Shown one piece after another: positions 44,740 to 56,837 of a stretch of 64,000 nt of DNA; within the stretch, counting starts at the first letter, position 1, and each line of letters starts with the position of its first letter. Where the stretch lies: assembly GCA_911728435.2 (NCBI GenBank), contig OU452200.1, positions 1,550,001 through 1,614,000 of the forward strand, written 5' to 3'. The notes beneath the pieces were generated by a model. It was given only the letters and a program-made list of their open reading frames with translations. It was not told the origin of the DNA and did not search any database. Position numbers and translations under genes: made by a program. Origin of the DNA: Apoderus coryli. Lineage: Eukaryota; Arthropoda; Insecta; Coleoptera; Attelabidae.

Positions 44740-44890
44740 AATACTACAAGAGCTCAGATTTAGCCGGATATTTTTTGCGATTAATTTCGAATACTTAGTT
44801 TCATCGGCAATTTAACGAGAGCTGATCTGACAAAATCACGAGAGCGTAGCTCCAAAAAATATCCTGCTAGATCTGAGCTCGCGTGGTATT
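44740..44890. repeat. MITE-like element with ~40-bp inverted termini
   Basis: Left arm 44740-44780 (AATACTACAAGAGCTCAGAT, then TTAGCCGGATATTTTTTGCGA) is matched by the complement of 44851-44890 (AATACCACGCGAGCTCAGAT, then CTAGCAGGATATTTTTTGGA), with about six mismatches. Around 70 bases lie between; no coding. A short DNA element of unknown family. Confidence 0.75.
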
Positions 44891-45048
44891 TGGTAAGACA
44901 ATTCCATGAATAGAAAATACAATTCAATTAAACTTTATTTAACAAACTGAAAGAACAATAAGAAGATGAATAATGTTTAGAAAGAACAATAATTGTTAAA
45001 AATACAATTATTATTATATACAATTATGGGTGCAAATAGCAAAAGTAA

Positions 45049-45201
45049 CCTATCGCTGTTTGCATCCCAAAATACAGATGCCATCACCTTACCGGCCGAC
45101 TGTTGCCTCTTTGCTCGCTTTGGAATCGGTTCGTCGATTGCTGTCCACTCAGCTGACTGTCTTTTGGATTCTGGTGTGGAATAGTGAAGCCATGTCATGG
45201 A
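45049..45201 (-). mobile_element. Mariner transposase central fragment
   Basis: Minus strand: MTWLHYSTPESKRQSAEW, then PKRAKRQQSAGKVMASVF and WDAN, the block between first and second catalytic Asp in one mariner lineage. It is in frame with antisense LINE sequence at 45202-45372, forming a meaningless fusion frame. The LINE may have inserted into this element, but the other half was not found. Confidence 0.75.
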
Positions 45202-46230
45202 TTTGAGAATATTTACAGTGAAGAGCAGAGGCAGCGTTTCGGATGAGTTTGGTCTTGACTTGGGTACTCCGCAGGGGAGTATATTGGGGCCCCTAATTTT
45301 TTCCCTGTACAATAATGATCTTCCGGAACATGTCAGTAGTGCTAAAATCTTTTTATATGCCGATAACACCACAGCGGTTATTGCTGATGTTGATCAACAA
45401 ATAGTGCGGAGGAGGGTGCTGGAGTGCTTCAGACAGATGTCTACATTGTGTGCTGCGAACAAATTGATGATTAACTCGATGAAGACTCAAGTAATTGAAT
45501 TTCATAGCCGGTACAGGGACTTCTCTGACTTTTTCTTTGACTTTGATGGTCACAATGTCCCCCTTAATGATTGCGTTAGTTTTTCTTGGTGTTACGATGG
45601 ATAAGCACCTTAATTTTAAGGCCCATGTTGAGACGGTATGTGCTAAACTCAACAAATCTTTTTTCCTTATTCTTTCATTAAAAGCTTCCCTTAGCCCTCG
45701 CGAGATTTTGAGTGTATACTACAGTTCTGTCCTACAACCTGGTTATTTGGGGACAGTCTCAGGATATCAATAGGGTTTTCGTTGCTCAAAAGCGAATTGT
45801 CCGATTGATTTTTGACATTCCATATCGCCATTCTTGTAGGGAGGTTTTTAAAACCAAAAAACTCTTAACAGTTGCTTCAGTATTTATTTATAGAAGTTTA
45901 TTGTCCCTATTTAGGGTTAAAGCAGGATTGCCGAGAAATAGTGATCAGCACAACTATAATACCAGAGGAGGAAATAAAATCTTGCACAGAAGACATACTC
46001 TAGAACTATACTAAGATCTCCGGTTTATGTGGGTGGCTTGCTGTATAATATTTGGCCTAGCCACATTTAATCAATTAGTAGTTTAAATAAATTTAAAAGA
46101 GCAATTAGGATGTTGCTATTCTCGGGGGTTCTTTATACGGTTGAGGAGTTTAAGAACCACGTGTTGTCTAGCAAATAATTGTTATTGTTTTTGTTTGTCA
46201 CACAATCTAATTGTCTGTAACTTAAAAATT
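45202..46230 (+). mobile_element. LINE RT palm-thumb fragment
   Basis: LGTPQGSILGPLIFSLYNND, then FLYADNTTAVIADVDQQI, where the catalytic YADD has become YADN (second Asp lost). CAANKLMINSMKTQVIEF, FLGVTMDKHLNFKAHVETVC, a frame change, VAQKRIVRLIFDIPYRHSC and QHNYNTRGGNKI follow. It resembles the 38.3-40.0 kb LINE and ends by about 46230. Inactive. Confidence 0.85.
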
Positions 46231-46307
46231 GTATAATGATAAATCAAACTTCGTCTTCTTCACAAATAAATCTCTTTATTTTGTTAAAATTTTGTCAATA
46301 AACTAAT

Positions 46308-46353
46308 AAACCATACATGTTTCGAGACGTAATATTCTCATCTTCAGTGGTTA
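46308..46353 (-). ncRNA. Hammerhead-like hairpin
   Basis: Minus strand: stem I 5' side AACCA, CTGAAGA, one extra T, stem II GAGA/TCTC around a loop, GAA, ACATGT (self-complementary stem III), A17, then TGGTT, which pairs perfectly over five bases with AACCA. Same plan as 29283-29325 with different stems. The extra base after CTGAAGA and lack of a stem III loop mean activity would probably need a dimer, if it exists. Confidence 0.5.
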
Positions 46354-46900
46354 ACATTAGGGGGAATTTTTAAGTTATTTAGTTGTTAAATTTGAGTCTA
46401 GACATTATTGATTTTAGTACCTTCCTACAAGTTTTAACAGTTTCCTGAACTGTCGGTTTTTACAATATCCATTGCAGTAATTCCTGGACGGACATCCTAT
46501 ATAATTTTTTTTATATTTTTAATTAATTTGATTTCTTAAAATAACAACAACAAAAAAACGACAATAACACTATAATAATCTGTCCCTAATGACATTCGCG
46601 TACACAATCCAATCCAATAATTTTCTATATTTAGCCATCGACTGGCCTGAGTTCTTTTCTTCAAGACTCACTGTACACCTGAATAGTTGATAGTGATTAA
46701 ATTATGTACGATAAACTGAAAGCTATGCACTTGGCATCAAGAACAATTGTATGCGTAACCGCATCATCATTGTTGTTCCGTCTCTTTTTCTAATATGTAT
46801 GACTTTTTATTGAATTAAAACAGTGCAGGACTCGGTAAAGATTTAAATCGAATTATATCCAATAATTGATAACGAACAGGCTTTACTTTATTGTCATCTG
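46354..46900. other. No feature seen
   Basis: AT-rich; nothing recognised. Confidence 0.45.
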
Positions 46901-46901
46901 A

Positions 46902-47243
46902 TTGAAAAAAACTGACTCGGTCTTGAAGAAAACCAAGCATTTAATAATAATGCATGCATTACAGAAATCTATAGAATTGGCAAGGATAGAACTGAGCGGA
47001 GTTCCTTCTCCACTTTTATGGTTACTCCTGGTGGACGATTTGCTAGCAGGAATAGAATTAGAGGGAGGAGTTTTGAGCAACAGCATTCAAACATTCTTAA
47101 GAGACTCGGTAAGCTCTCTCAGTGATATTTGGTGTAAATCTATATTAGTTTTTGATGTGAACTCTACCATTACAAAGGAAGTGCCGGGGGGAATTTATAG
47201 GAGAGACACTCCTTGGTTCTATCATAAAAGTGTCCGTGCATAA
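46902..47243 (+). CDS. Unidentified open frame, possibly LINE-derived
   Basis: 113-residue open frame. The segment SGVPSPLLWLLLVDDLLAGI recalls the G.SPLLW.L..D.LL palm segment of R1-like LINE reverse transcriptases, but no catalytic YADD follows and the remainder (VNSTITKEVPGGIYRRDTPW) is not recognised. It could be a chance frame through decayed LINE sequence. A mariner C-terminus lies directly downstream. Confidence 0.25.
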   Translation: MKKTDSVLKKTKHLIIMHALQKSIELARIELSGVPSPLLWLLLVDDLLAGIELEGGVLSNSIQTFLRDSVSSLSDIWCKSILVFDVNSTITKEVPGGIYRRDTPWFYHKSVRA

Positions 47244-47259
47244 GATCCTTAAATTTACT

Positions 47260-47430
47260 TTTAACTATCCTTAAGAAGGTATTTGAAGGCACGCCAGGGA
47301 GATGTCAGAATGCATGTTTTGGAGATACCTCAATCAGAGTGGCAAAACTGCTTCAACAATTGTTTCAAACGCATGCAAACGTGTATAGATCTTCATGGGG
47401 AATATTTTGAAAAACAATAAAGTGATTTTC
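47260..47430 (+). mobile_element. Mariner transposase C-terminus
   Basis: The plus strand encodes EIPQSEWQNCFNNCFKRMQT, then CIDLHGEYFEKQ and a stop, the C-terminal signature (W..CF..WF.RMQ.CIDL.GEYFEK) of the mariner lineage whose core fragment appears at 5560-5765. Upstream motifs are lost. Confidence 0.75.
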
Positions 47431-48374
47431 GATTATTAATATTTGTTTTTGTTCTCTAATCCCGAAATATAAAAGGCAACCCTCGTAGGAATAAATGATT
47501 TCTTGTTTGTTCACATTTTGATTTGAAGGTGCGGCTTTCCTATCGATGGATTGGAAGAGGAATAGCGTGGTCTGACCTCTGAAATTGTTAGTCTACGAGA
47601 CGCCTAATTGTAATTAGGAAGATATCATAGCAGGAATGATGTCCCCATGGACACATATAAAAGCTATTTTCAAATTGTTCTATAGAGTCCCCTAGACAAT
47701 ACAAACATTATTTGCTCCTGTTGACAATTTGCTTCAACTTATATCGCAACATAACATAAAAAAGACTAATGGGTCTCTTTGGATGGTAATAGATCACAAG
47801 CGTGCCACTTCGTAAGAAAGTACACTCAATTAGGTGTCAGCAAAGGTTGCTGTTTTCTTACGCCCTATAACTACACTATATGCGAAAGAAAACTTAAATT
47901 ACTGAGGACACGAAATAGTCAATCATTAGAGCATTTCTTTTTTCGGCGGCACAACAAAAAGAAAATTAGGTCTCCATGATACATAACGACTGGCGATTGC
48001 ATAAAGGTTATAGAGGTCCACACGCGTTTCAAGTTTCACAAGGCAAGCCTCGTCATGGGGTCTTCTATGAATTTATCAAACCTGATGACCTTCTGGCACG
48101 TAATGGGAAATGTATTGGGAATGGCAGATGCTTACGGTAAGGCCTGGAATACTAAAATGCCTGACATCTTTCTCCTTGCGACGAAAGAAACAACAAAATC
48201 TCTAAATGTTATTTCTTGGTTTGAACAAATAGAAAGTCCAGACGGTCCTTTCGTCGGTCCACGACATATGAGAGAAATTCCAGGAAATGTAGGTGATTCA
48301 GAAATTGAAATCGGCCGACAAGAGAATGGCTAAATTTTTTGGAACGCATACGGATTTGGGTCCATTGTGAAGCC
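47431..48374. other. No gene recognised
   Basis: Open frames at 47779-47979 and 48055-48333 (+) match no family I know; codon context gives no support for splicing. Treated as unannotated. Confidence 0.4.
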
Positions 48375-49260
48375 CTTTAAAATCAAATCAAATCAAAACA
48401 TGCTTTATTGTTGTAAATGCAAAGTATTTGTAAACAAAGCTCAAAAAAAATGTTCCTGGTTAATTTCGTTTGAGGAATCGGCATTGGAATGTCAAACATC
48501 TGCCTGGTATTATAGGGTTTGTTGAAAGATCCAAGTTGAGTACCAAATTTTTTATAGATCAAGCAAGCCGTTTCCAGTATAAAAAGACCACACAATGGTA
48601 ATATCCTTAAAGTCTTAAACAGAGGCCTACAAGTGTCTCTGTTAGTTTTACGACAAACAAATCTTACTGCTCTTTTCTGCAAAACAAACACAGAGCTGAA
48701 CAGATACTGACTGCAGCATCCCCAGAAAGCAATCCCATAACGCAGATGACTCTCCACAAGAGAAAAATATGCTAGCCTTGCAGTTTCCACTACAAGTTCA
48801 TTGGCTATAACTCCAACGGCGTAACACCCTCTGGCTAGTTTCTGTCTTAAGGCCAATATATGGTCATGAAATTTTAACTTATTGTCTATCACTAGTCCAA
48901 GAAATTTGTTAGAGTTACTAATCTCCAATGGGTCATCCCGAATACCCATCTGCTCTGGACACAAATACTTAAAGCATACTAATTTATTTTTGCTTACATT
49001 TAGGGACAGAAGGTTTGAGTCACACCACCTCTTAATCACCACCAGGTCCTCTGTTACTATTGTTGTCAATGAAGCAGGGTCTCTATGAGACCATAGAATA
49101 GTAGTATCGTCAGCAAATACTATGAATTGACCTCTTATTGCAAGAGATGAAATGTCGTTTATGTAGATTAGGAATAAAATGGGACCAAGGACAGAGCCCT
49201 GTGGAACTCCATGGGGTATGAGGCATTCGTCAAAGTCATCGACCCAACAATCTGCTTCCT
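48375..49260 (-). mobile_element. LINE RT palm-thumb fragment with short repeat tail
   Basis: Minus strand: HGVPQGSVLGPILFLIYIND, then IVFADDTTILWSHRDP with the catalytic FADD. The frame runs on through WCDSNLLSLNVSKNKLV, KFLGLVIDNKLKFHDHI, LAYFSLVESHLRYGIAFWG, VLQKRAVRFVCRKTNRDTCR and LYIKKFGTQ-like sequence to a stop at 48383. The tail is a short TTTGA-type repeat (48378-48397). The 228-residue part after FADD is undamaged. The 5' end is lost at about 49260. Confidence 0.88.
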
Positions 49261-50599
49261 ATTCGTTAGGAATGATCTGAACCAATGCAAAGAGACACCT
49301 CGCACAAAGCGATGTCTCTATTTCTACAAAAGGTTAATTCCGTTTGCGGGCATATTTCACATGAAATAACTGAGACTCCGTCTCTGGTAATATCAAACTG
49401 GTAACTGCTCAGTTCTCACAGGCTGCGTGGCAATAAAGTATGTGTCGTTTCGATATTCACGTCGCATCTTCTCGTAGAATCCTCTTTATTTGCAATAATA
49501 ACGACCGACCAAAGTGGAACTGAACTGGGCGCTGCTCTCACCGTGTAGCCATGCTGTCTGCCCGGCATATGTCCACTTATGGACATGCATCGCCCGAGAT
49601 GAAATGGATTCAATACAATAATATCTGTTGTGGTGCTTCACTGGTTAGCGGCTTGATAGAAGCACAAGAAGTTGTACTCTTGTATCGTTATTATTATTAT
49701 TATTGTTTGGGATCTCAAAATGACATGCTTAAATGCTGATAATGTGTCGTCCCTTGCGTTATGTTCCTGGTATATAGAAAAATACTCGTGTAAATGTCGA
49801 AAGGTGTTATTTGGAAAATTTTTGTATGGCACAGATCCGGAACTGATTTCGCCGAAATGTTTAGTGATACTGAATTGATTTTTTAATGGCTATATTATAG
49901 ATACAGATCTAAAAATAGCTTAGCAATAAAAATTCAGTCTTAACAATTGGTAAATTTTGAATTTTCCCAGGCTGTGTACATTCGATTATCGGATTTTTTT
50001 CTTTGTTATGTTGGTACAGATTTACACATAGTATGTTTATCAGCCATTTTGGATTAGTAGTTTGTTTTTGACAACTGAAAAGGTTAGTCACGTTTTTTGT
50101 GTTCTTCGATTTTTTACTTTTGAAAAAAATGGATCAAAGAGTATGTATTAAATTTTGTGTTAAAAATGCAATAAAGTGCTCCAACGCACTTAAAATGTTG
50201 ACTGTGCAGCATTCGGCGAGTCTACTTTGTCTTAAAAAAGTGTTTATAATAATAATAATAATATAATAGACGTGGCGGTACTCTTGGATCATAATATAAA
50301 CAAAACGGTAGCAGAGAAAATAGACAAATATATAGATTTAGCGTACGAAATAAAATCAATATATGAACAAAATTAAGTGAAAATTATGACGTTTGTAATA
50401 TCCTCTTATGGGCTTGTCGAGAAGTCCTTTGTTCAATCGCTATTACTTCTGGGGCTCCAGGACAGCATCGCCGACGAGTGCTGCAAAACAGTTGTCTTGG
50501 GAACTATATACCCGAATAATCCGTAGAACTCTGGGTAAGCCTTGAATTTCAATAATTCCGGCCACCTAGAATAACCGAATTAATCGTGAAAAAAAAAAT
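49261..50599. other. No gene recognised
   Basis: Contains (TTA)n runs at about 49687-49703 and 50248-50266. Short open frames are unremarkable. Confidence 0.5.
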
Positions 50600-51715
50600 A
50601 ATAGTAATAAGCATTTATTCCCAACAGGTCAAACCCATTTACAGGAAAATCAAAAATACAATTTCGAATTAATTGAAAAAAAAACATATCAAATCAAGAC
50701 GAAACATAAAAAAAAACACAACCAAATAACTACGTTACAAAACAAAACAATAAATGCAAACAATAAAAAAAATTGATTAAATATTTTGGAATGTCAAAAA
50801 TAATCAAAAATTAACAATCTCTGTCCAAGTACCTATACTTTCAATTCTTCAAACAAATAAACACGACAGTCTAACTATTAACATTAAATATTACAAAAAT
50901 AAATGCGATCAATAACAGTTCAATATTAAAAGAAAATAATCACTATCCATTAAGTAAACTATTAGTAATAGTGGACAAAGTTGAGTCATGAATGTCAAAA
51001 TCACGACAACACCGATTGAAAACATCACACATAAAGTAAACAGGACTTTGTAACAAAATATTAGTCCTGGCTGGGCCCACAGTGAACGCCACCAGATGTC
51101 GAGCACCCAATCGCGGAACATGGAATTTAATACATCCCAATAGATATGGGCAATCAACGGCGCAGTGCAATAATTTGTATAAAAACTTGACTGCGTGAAT
51201 GTTTCTTCTGGTCAAGAGAGAAGGTTCATTAAAACGCAAGAGCAAAGACGCATGATCTACTCCCCGTGGAGGATAAACATTGTCGGCTTTATAGGCTAGG
51301 TATTTAAGGAAATGGCGCTGAACAGACTCTAAGGATCTAATATTAGTACTATATATTGGGTTCCATATAATTGCGGCAAATTCCAGTTTAGATTTAACAA
51401 AAGCAAAAAACAAAAGCTTAACCGTGAAAACATCGTTGAATTGACGACAATTCCTAATAATAAAACCCAACATTATATTTGCGTTCAATACTACACTGAC
51501 GGTCTGCTGGATAAATGTAAATTCACTGTCGAAGACAACACCCAAATCTTTAATTTCGCTGAGCCTTTCCAAGGACTCATTGTTCAATTCATAATTAAAA
51601 GTCGATGCGTTCTTTAGTCTGGAATAGCTTACGATCTTGCATTTAGATTGCATTAAGCTCTAAACGATTGTCCGTGCACCAGGTACACAAAGTGTTCAAA
51701 TTACTCTGTTTATAA
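50600..51715 (-). mobile_element. LINE RT thumb fragment with 3' end
   Basis: Minus-strand FADDLKL-family copy. LNTLCTWCTDNRLELN before a frameshift, then the 236-residue frame 51653-50943: KCKIVSYSRLKN, IKDLGVVFDSEFTF, VKSKLEFAAIIWNPIYSTNI, VQRHFLKYLAYKAD, RGVDHASLLLRF and CAVDCPYLLGCIKFHVPR. The 3' end near 50630 has a GACCTGTTGGGAATAAA-like terminus. On its 5' side a mariner element begins immediately; RT upstream of the thumb is missing. Confidence 0.87.
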
Positions 51716-52565
51716 GTGGTACAAGCGCTTTACATAAGGCCGATGAGCGTCCTGGAGTTGCAACCACGTCAGCAAGCGAAGAAAACATCGAAAATGTGAA
51801 GAAAATGGTCGGCACTATTAGGGAAGTTGCAGAGGATGTTGGCATATCAATCGGCTCATGCCATGCAATTTTCTCGGATGTTTCGAGCATGATACGTGTG
51901 ACAGCGAAGTTTGTACCGAAATTGCTAATTTTTGAGCAAAAGCAACGTCGCATTGGAGTTGTTGAATGATGTCAACGACAATCCAGATTTGATCAAAAGG
52001 GTCATAACTGGAGAGAAGAGCCAAGACCGAAAAAAGCATGCCAAGTTCGATTAAATGTGAAGGTTTCGCTAACTGTTTTCTTCGATTACAATGGCGTGCT
52101 GCATCATGAGTTCGTGCCAACAGGTCGTACGGTTAATAAGGAATACTACAAGGAAGCAGCGCAACGTTTGCGTGAAGCAATGCGGCGATCGGAATTGTGG
52201 AAAAACAAATAATGGATTCTGCATCACGATAATGCACCATCTCACCACCTTAATGCTTGTCCGTGATTTTTTGTTCAAAAACAATACCGTAATAATGCAT
52301 CAACCACCGTATTCACCAGATTTGGCTACCTGCGACTTTGTCCTATTCCTAAAACTGAAGAGACCAATGAAGGGAAAGCGTTTTGCCACAATTGATGAAA
52401 TAAAGTCAGAATAGAAGAACGAGCTGATAGCCACACCGAAAAGCGCATTCCTGAAGTGCTTCGAGGATTAGAACTAGCGCTGGCATAAGTGCATTATATC
52501 TGAGGGGGATTACTTTGAAGGGGACAAAATGGATATTAATGAATAAATAAGAATTTTTCGAAAAA
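51716..52565 (+). mobile_element. Degenerate mariner transposase (Mos1/Hsmar-like lineage)
   Basis: Plus-strand transposase in several frames: DERPGVATTSASEENIENVK, REVAEDVGISIGSCHAIFSD (helix-turn-helix), FVPKLLIFEQKQRRIGVVE. A deletion removes the first catalytic motif. VSLTVFFDYNGVLHHEFVP, GRTVNKEYYKEAAQRLREAM, ILHHDNAPSHH (second Asp), QPPYSPDLATCDFVLF (third Asp), LKRPMKGKRFATIDEIK and the C-terminus WHK-CIISEGDYFEGDK follow. Frameshifts at about 51960, 52020 and 52210. No intact termini found. Confidence 0.88.
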
Positions 52566-53304
52566 ATTCAAAATTCACCTTCACACTCCTAAACTGCTTT
52601 TATTTGTATTATTTCACCATAATTTTGCTGTGGAATCGGAAACAAGGTTCAAGACTCAAGAGCATTGCCAACAGCCAAGAAAGATATCATTATTATTTCT
52701 TCGTTTTTCTCAGGTGGTCTTTGATGCGGGATAGTTCCAAGGATAGGGTTTAAGCTGCTTAATTTATGGTGGTGTTTAGGAATTTACGAGTTCGTAGGAC
52801 TGGGATGGTAGGTTTAGTTTTTTAATGACGCTATGTAGTTGGTGGGGTATAATTACAGTTGCAGAACAGAATTTCCACATTTATTTAATTTTCTCATCTA
52901 GCAGGATGTATTGTTCTAGTTTTCACTGGTTTTCTTTTGAATATTGATGGAGTTTGGGATGGAGATTTAATGTCTGATCTATTGTGTATTATTGTTTTGT
53001 CTGTTATGATACTGCTGTAGAGTTTTGTAGTTTTGTTTTCAATGCCAGTATGATGATCGGGCTTCTAACAATCCATGTTGCAGTGCTAGTTCCTGGTGTA
53101 TTTGTTTGGCGACATTGCCTTAGCGCCTTTTAGCATTAAGAATATGATGCTTTTAATGAACACTTAACACTGGTTTCAGCATAGAATATTTCGAGCAAAC
53201 TGTCCATCCATTTTGCGTAAGAATATTTATTTTTGTACATAAGTACTTACTTTCTCGTGTAAATAATTTTTTGCAATTCTTCTTCATTTACAACGAGTAC
53301 GTCA
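52566..53304. other. No feature seen
   Basis: T-rich stretch; no gene recognised. Confidence 0.5.
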
Positions 53305-54640
53305 TTTGCAGGTTTGCAAGTCGACGCAATCTATACTGACTTTTCCAAGGCGTTCGATAAGATTGATCATTCCCTGATTCAACAGAAGATGTGCGACATT
53401 GGCTTCGGCAGGAATCTGATATCTTTTTTTCAGTCCTATCTGAGAGCAAGGCAACAATTTGTTGAATACAATGGATTCAGTTCAAGTTCATTCACAGCCT
53501 CAAGTGGAACTCCGCAGGGCAGTACGTTGGCTTCCCTTCTCTTTGCAATATTCGTATACGATATTGGCTCTGGTTTCAATAGCAATTATTTGTTGTTTGC
53601 GGATGATTTTAAATGTATCGCACTGTTGTTTGTGAGAACGATTGCGCACAGCTTCAAACAGATCTGTGTCGGCTCTCAGAATGGTGTGATCTAAATAGAC
53701 TTCCTCTAAATCTGAACAAATGTAAGTCGGTGACATTTACAAGACGTCAAGATCTGTTTTTGTGAAACTACACCATCGATAATTCAAATTTGGAACGCTG
53801 TGCGTTAATCAAAGATCTTGGTGTATACTTGGATGGTGATTTATGTTTCAACTACCACATTGAGCAAGTTTCTGCTAATGCTTTGCGAATGTTAGGATTT
53901 ATTTTTAGACAGACCAGAGAATTCAACAACATGGACTGTCTGAAAAGTCTTCGCCTTTGTACCGTATTCATATACAGAGATTGGAGAGTATCCAACGTAA
54001 GTTTTTAAAATATTTGTCATTTAAAATTGATGGATATTTTCCTCCTCGTGGGTGTGATCACGGCCTGTTACTGGCAAGGTTCGGATTTCGGCCATTAGCC
54101 GAGAGACGCATCTTCGCCTCTCAGATCTTTCTATTTAAGTTGATCAACAATATGTTGGATTGTCCTCGGTTGCTTCAGCAGCTATGGTTTCGTGTCCCTA
54201 GGGTTCATTCTAGAACCGCTAGTTTATTTTGGGTGCCACAGATTCGTTCTAAGTATGAATCTAAAGCACCGCTATTTCGGGCTTGTAAATATAGCAGTAA
54301 TAATTAATGAAAACGTTGATTTTTTTAATGTATCGCTTGATTCTTTTAAGAAAAGTTTAGAGACATGTTTGCGGGCTACTGATTTGGATTTGTTTTGATG
54401 AATTATGTTCATGTGTTAATTATTTATTGTTATTATTAATTGTTCTTGTAATCCTCCCAATTTTCTTTCGTTTTGATGCGTGTATTTCCTTTTTTGTATT
54501 TTTCTATTTTTCAGTTAGTTTTAAGTTGGGTATTTTTGTGTGCTAATGCTAGGCAATTGTTTTTGTTAATGTAAGATTTTGTCTTGTTGTTGGGTAGCAA
54601 TACCTGTTAGACAATAAAGAGATTATTATTATTTAGAATT
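53305..54640 (+). mobile_element. LINE with RT remnants and conserved 3' end
   Basis: Plus-strand FADDLKL-family copy: VDAIYTDFSKAFDKIDHSLI (first Asp), SSGTPQGSTLASLLFAIFVY, LLFADDFKCIALLF (FADD), IKDLGVYLDGDLCFNYHIEQ, then with a deletion, RLESIQRKFLKYLSFKIDG, IFLFKLINNMLDCPRLLQQL and YESKAPLFRACKY. Ends with CCTGTTAGACAATAAA at 54603-54618 and an ATT-rich tail. Frameshifts at about 53690, 53770 and 53990. 5' half missing. Confidence 0.88.
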
Positions 54641-54934
54641 TCTATAGCAAAGTGATTAATTTTAATTATAATCTTCATGAAAAAAAGATGTAAATGGCTA
54701 TTGATACTGCTGCTAATAAGCACATCATTATAATTTATTTAATAATTATTAAACTTTAATCTAATGATTTATAAAAAGAATAAAATTCATGGTATGATAT
54801 GTGATGTATTTTATTTGACAAATTTATTAATTTTAAATAATTTTCACGAAATGATCTGAATGCATTCCTCTATTAAGTAAAAACATTAAAAATGTCTGCA
54901 CATTGCAATGTAGCTTTTTGTGAACGTAGATACG

Positions 54935-54981
54935 TAACCACTGATGATGGTGCTATAGCAGCCCCGAAACATGATTGGTAG
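54935..54981 (+). ncRNA. Hammerhead-like hairpin (weak stem III)
   Basis: Plus strand: AACCA, CTGATGA, one extra T, an imperfect stem GGTGCT/AGCAGCC, CC, GAAA, CATGAT, then TGGT pairing with ACCA. Same plan as the copies at 29.3 and 46.3 kb, with a further sequence difference in every stem. Stem III is damaged. Confidence 0.4.
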
Positions 54982-56837
54982 ATAGAGTAATACCTATATT
55001 GAATTTATTTCGTGGAGGATCGACTTTTATTCCTGCTACAAAGTACAATTTACTCCACTCCAGAAAAATACAAAAAAATAATAACTATTTTGATGCGAAC
55101 AATCTTAGCAAAGCTTTGGAGCAAAAAAAAGTGATGAAATGATTTTGCATAAAACCGGACCTGAAAATGTCTTCAAAACCGTCAAAGGTGGTATTGTACG
55201 GACCGAAATGCCATCGATCTGATATCGATTAAAAATAAAAATAACACGTTCGTACGAAAAAAACCGATACGTGGAATTAGTTTGCGGTAAAACGCTTTTA
55301 TTGCGTACAAAGAGATAGTAGTAGTGGTAGGTAGGTACATTACATTACAACAGATGAAGACAATAAAAAATAAAATGATGGAAAAACAAAAGGAGAAGCA
55401 TACCTGAAATTGTGCGGTAGCCGTATTCGGTATTTTTAGTAGGAGTGCTTTTTTTTTCTCAAATAATAGCCAACAGCAAACCACCACCCTTTGACTGAGA
55501 ATCGAATAACGAATCAATCGGTGAATGCGACATCCGAGAATTGCGGTTTTTTTTTTGTTATTTGTGGTATTTGCAAGTCCTTAATGGATACGTAATCAGA
55601 ATATACAAATCCAACTTCATTTTGTACAGAACTTACATGGAGAATTTTTTTTTCCAGACGTAAAAAATATTTCTTCAGTATATTTTCCATTTCCAATTGG
55701 ATTTTTTATTTTTGAATATGAAAATTAATTGGGTGTACCCAATCAAAGTTATGTTTTTTAATGGGACATCCTATATTTTGATAGCTGTTAAAAATGGATC
55801 TTGTATTCTGTCTATTTTGAATAGTTTTTGAGGAAATATTTATTTTTTTTAATATTTTAGAATAAACGAATATTATCATAAACTCTCGTGAATTATTAAT
55901 AATAATAATAAATATGTATTTATTTCTCAAAAGAAAATTTTCTACAAAGGAGCATTTATAAGAAAGGCAGGTTGACAAATAGTTTTATCGTCATTTGATG
56001 TATGCATTTTATGTTAAATGTTTACGCATAACGAAAAAGTTGACATGTTATTTGTCAATCCGATTGAAAACGAAGGACATTTTGGCAGTAACTTTGGTGT
56101 GGTATTATTAACAGGCATTTAATTGCTCCATACTTTTTCGAAGGTGTTTTATGCAGTGAAGAATATTTGCAATTTCTTCAATAGCAACTTTCTGTGCTTC
56201 TCGAAAATGTGCCATTGCACTTACGAGCAAATATGTTTTTCCAGCATGACTGAATATCAAATGTTTGACTTATATTAGAAGTTATCACACGAATACTATT
56301 TGTCAACCATTAGTTTAAGTATTGACAGATATAATTGCAGTTTGTTTCCAAAGCCTACCTACTTGTGTAAAAGTTGTGACGGTTGCGAATTTTTCATATT
56401 AGTTTTTTCTACAAATTTGCTTATAATTTTTTAATGAATGATTTTTTCTTTACAAAAGGGGTTTAGAAAAATTAGCTCTTTTGAACTAAGCACAAATATA
56501 GGTATGTTTCTGGTCATTTACTTCTGTTTCCGAACTTGGAAACAAAATGAAACATGGGCTAAAATGGAGCCTACTTAATCCTATTTAAGAACCTCTTTTC
56601 TGAATTTTTGTATCGTTTTTCATTTTCTCATAACAGAGCTGGGACATCGACTTTTGCTCTCCTTGTACATATAATAATTAGTCCGTATGATAAGTAAGAA
56701 GAAAACAAAATTTTGACAAAACTCGATTTTATTATTCAACATAGTTGCTCCAATAATGGGAATTATGCCTATTAAATATTAATTTTTTTTGTGAATTTAG
56801 CTTCATCAACCCAAATAATATTGTTCAAGAACATATA
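54982..56837. other. No gene recognised
   Basis: AT-rich; several short open frames without resemblance to known families. (AAT)n at about 55898-55911. Confidence 0.45.

Noticed and set aside
48055..48333. Open frame as a host exon
   Set aside because: Starts with ATG but shows no recognisable domain and no matching splice partners nearby.
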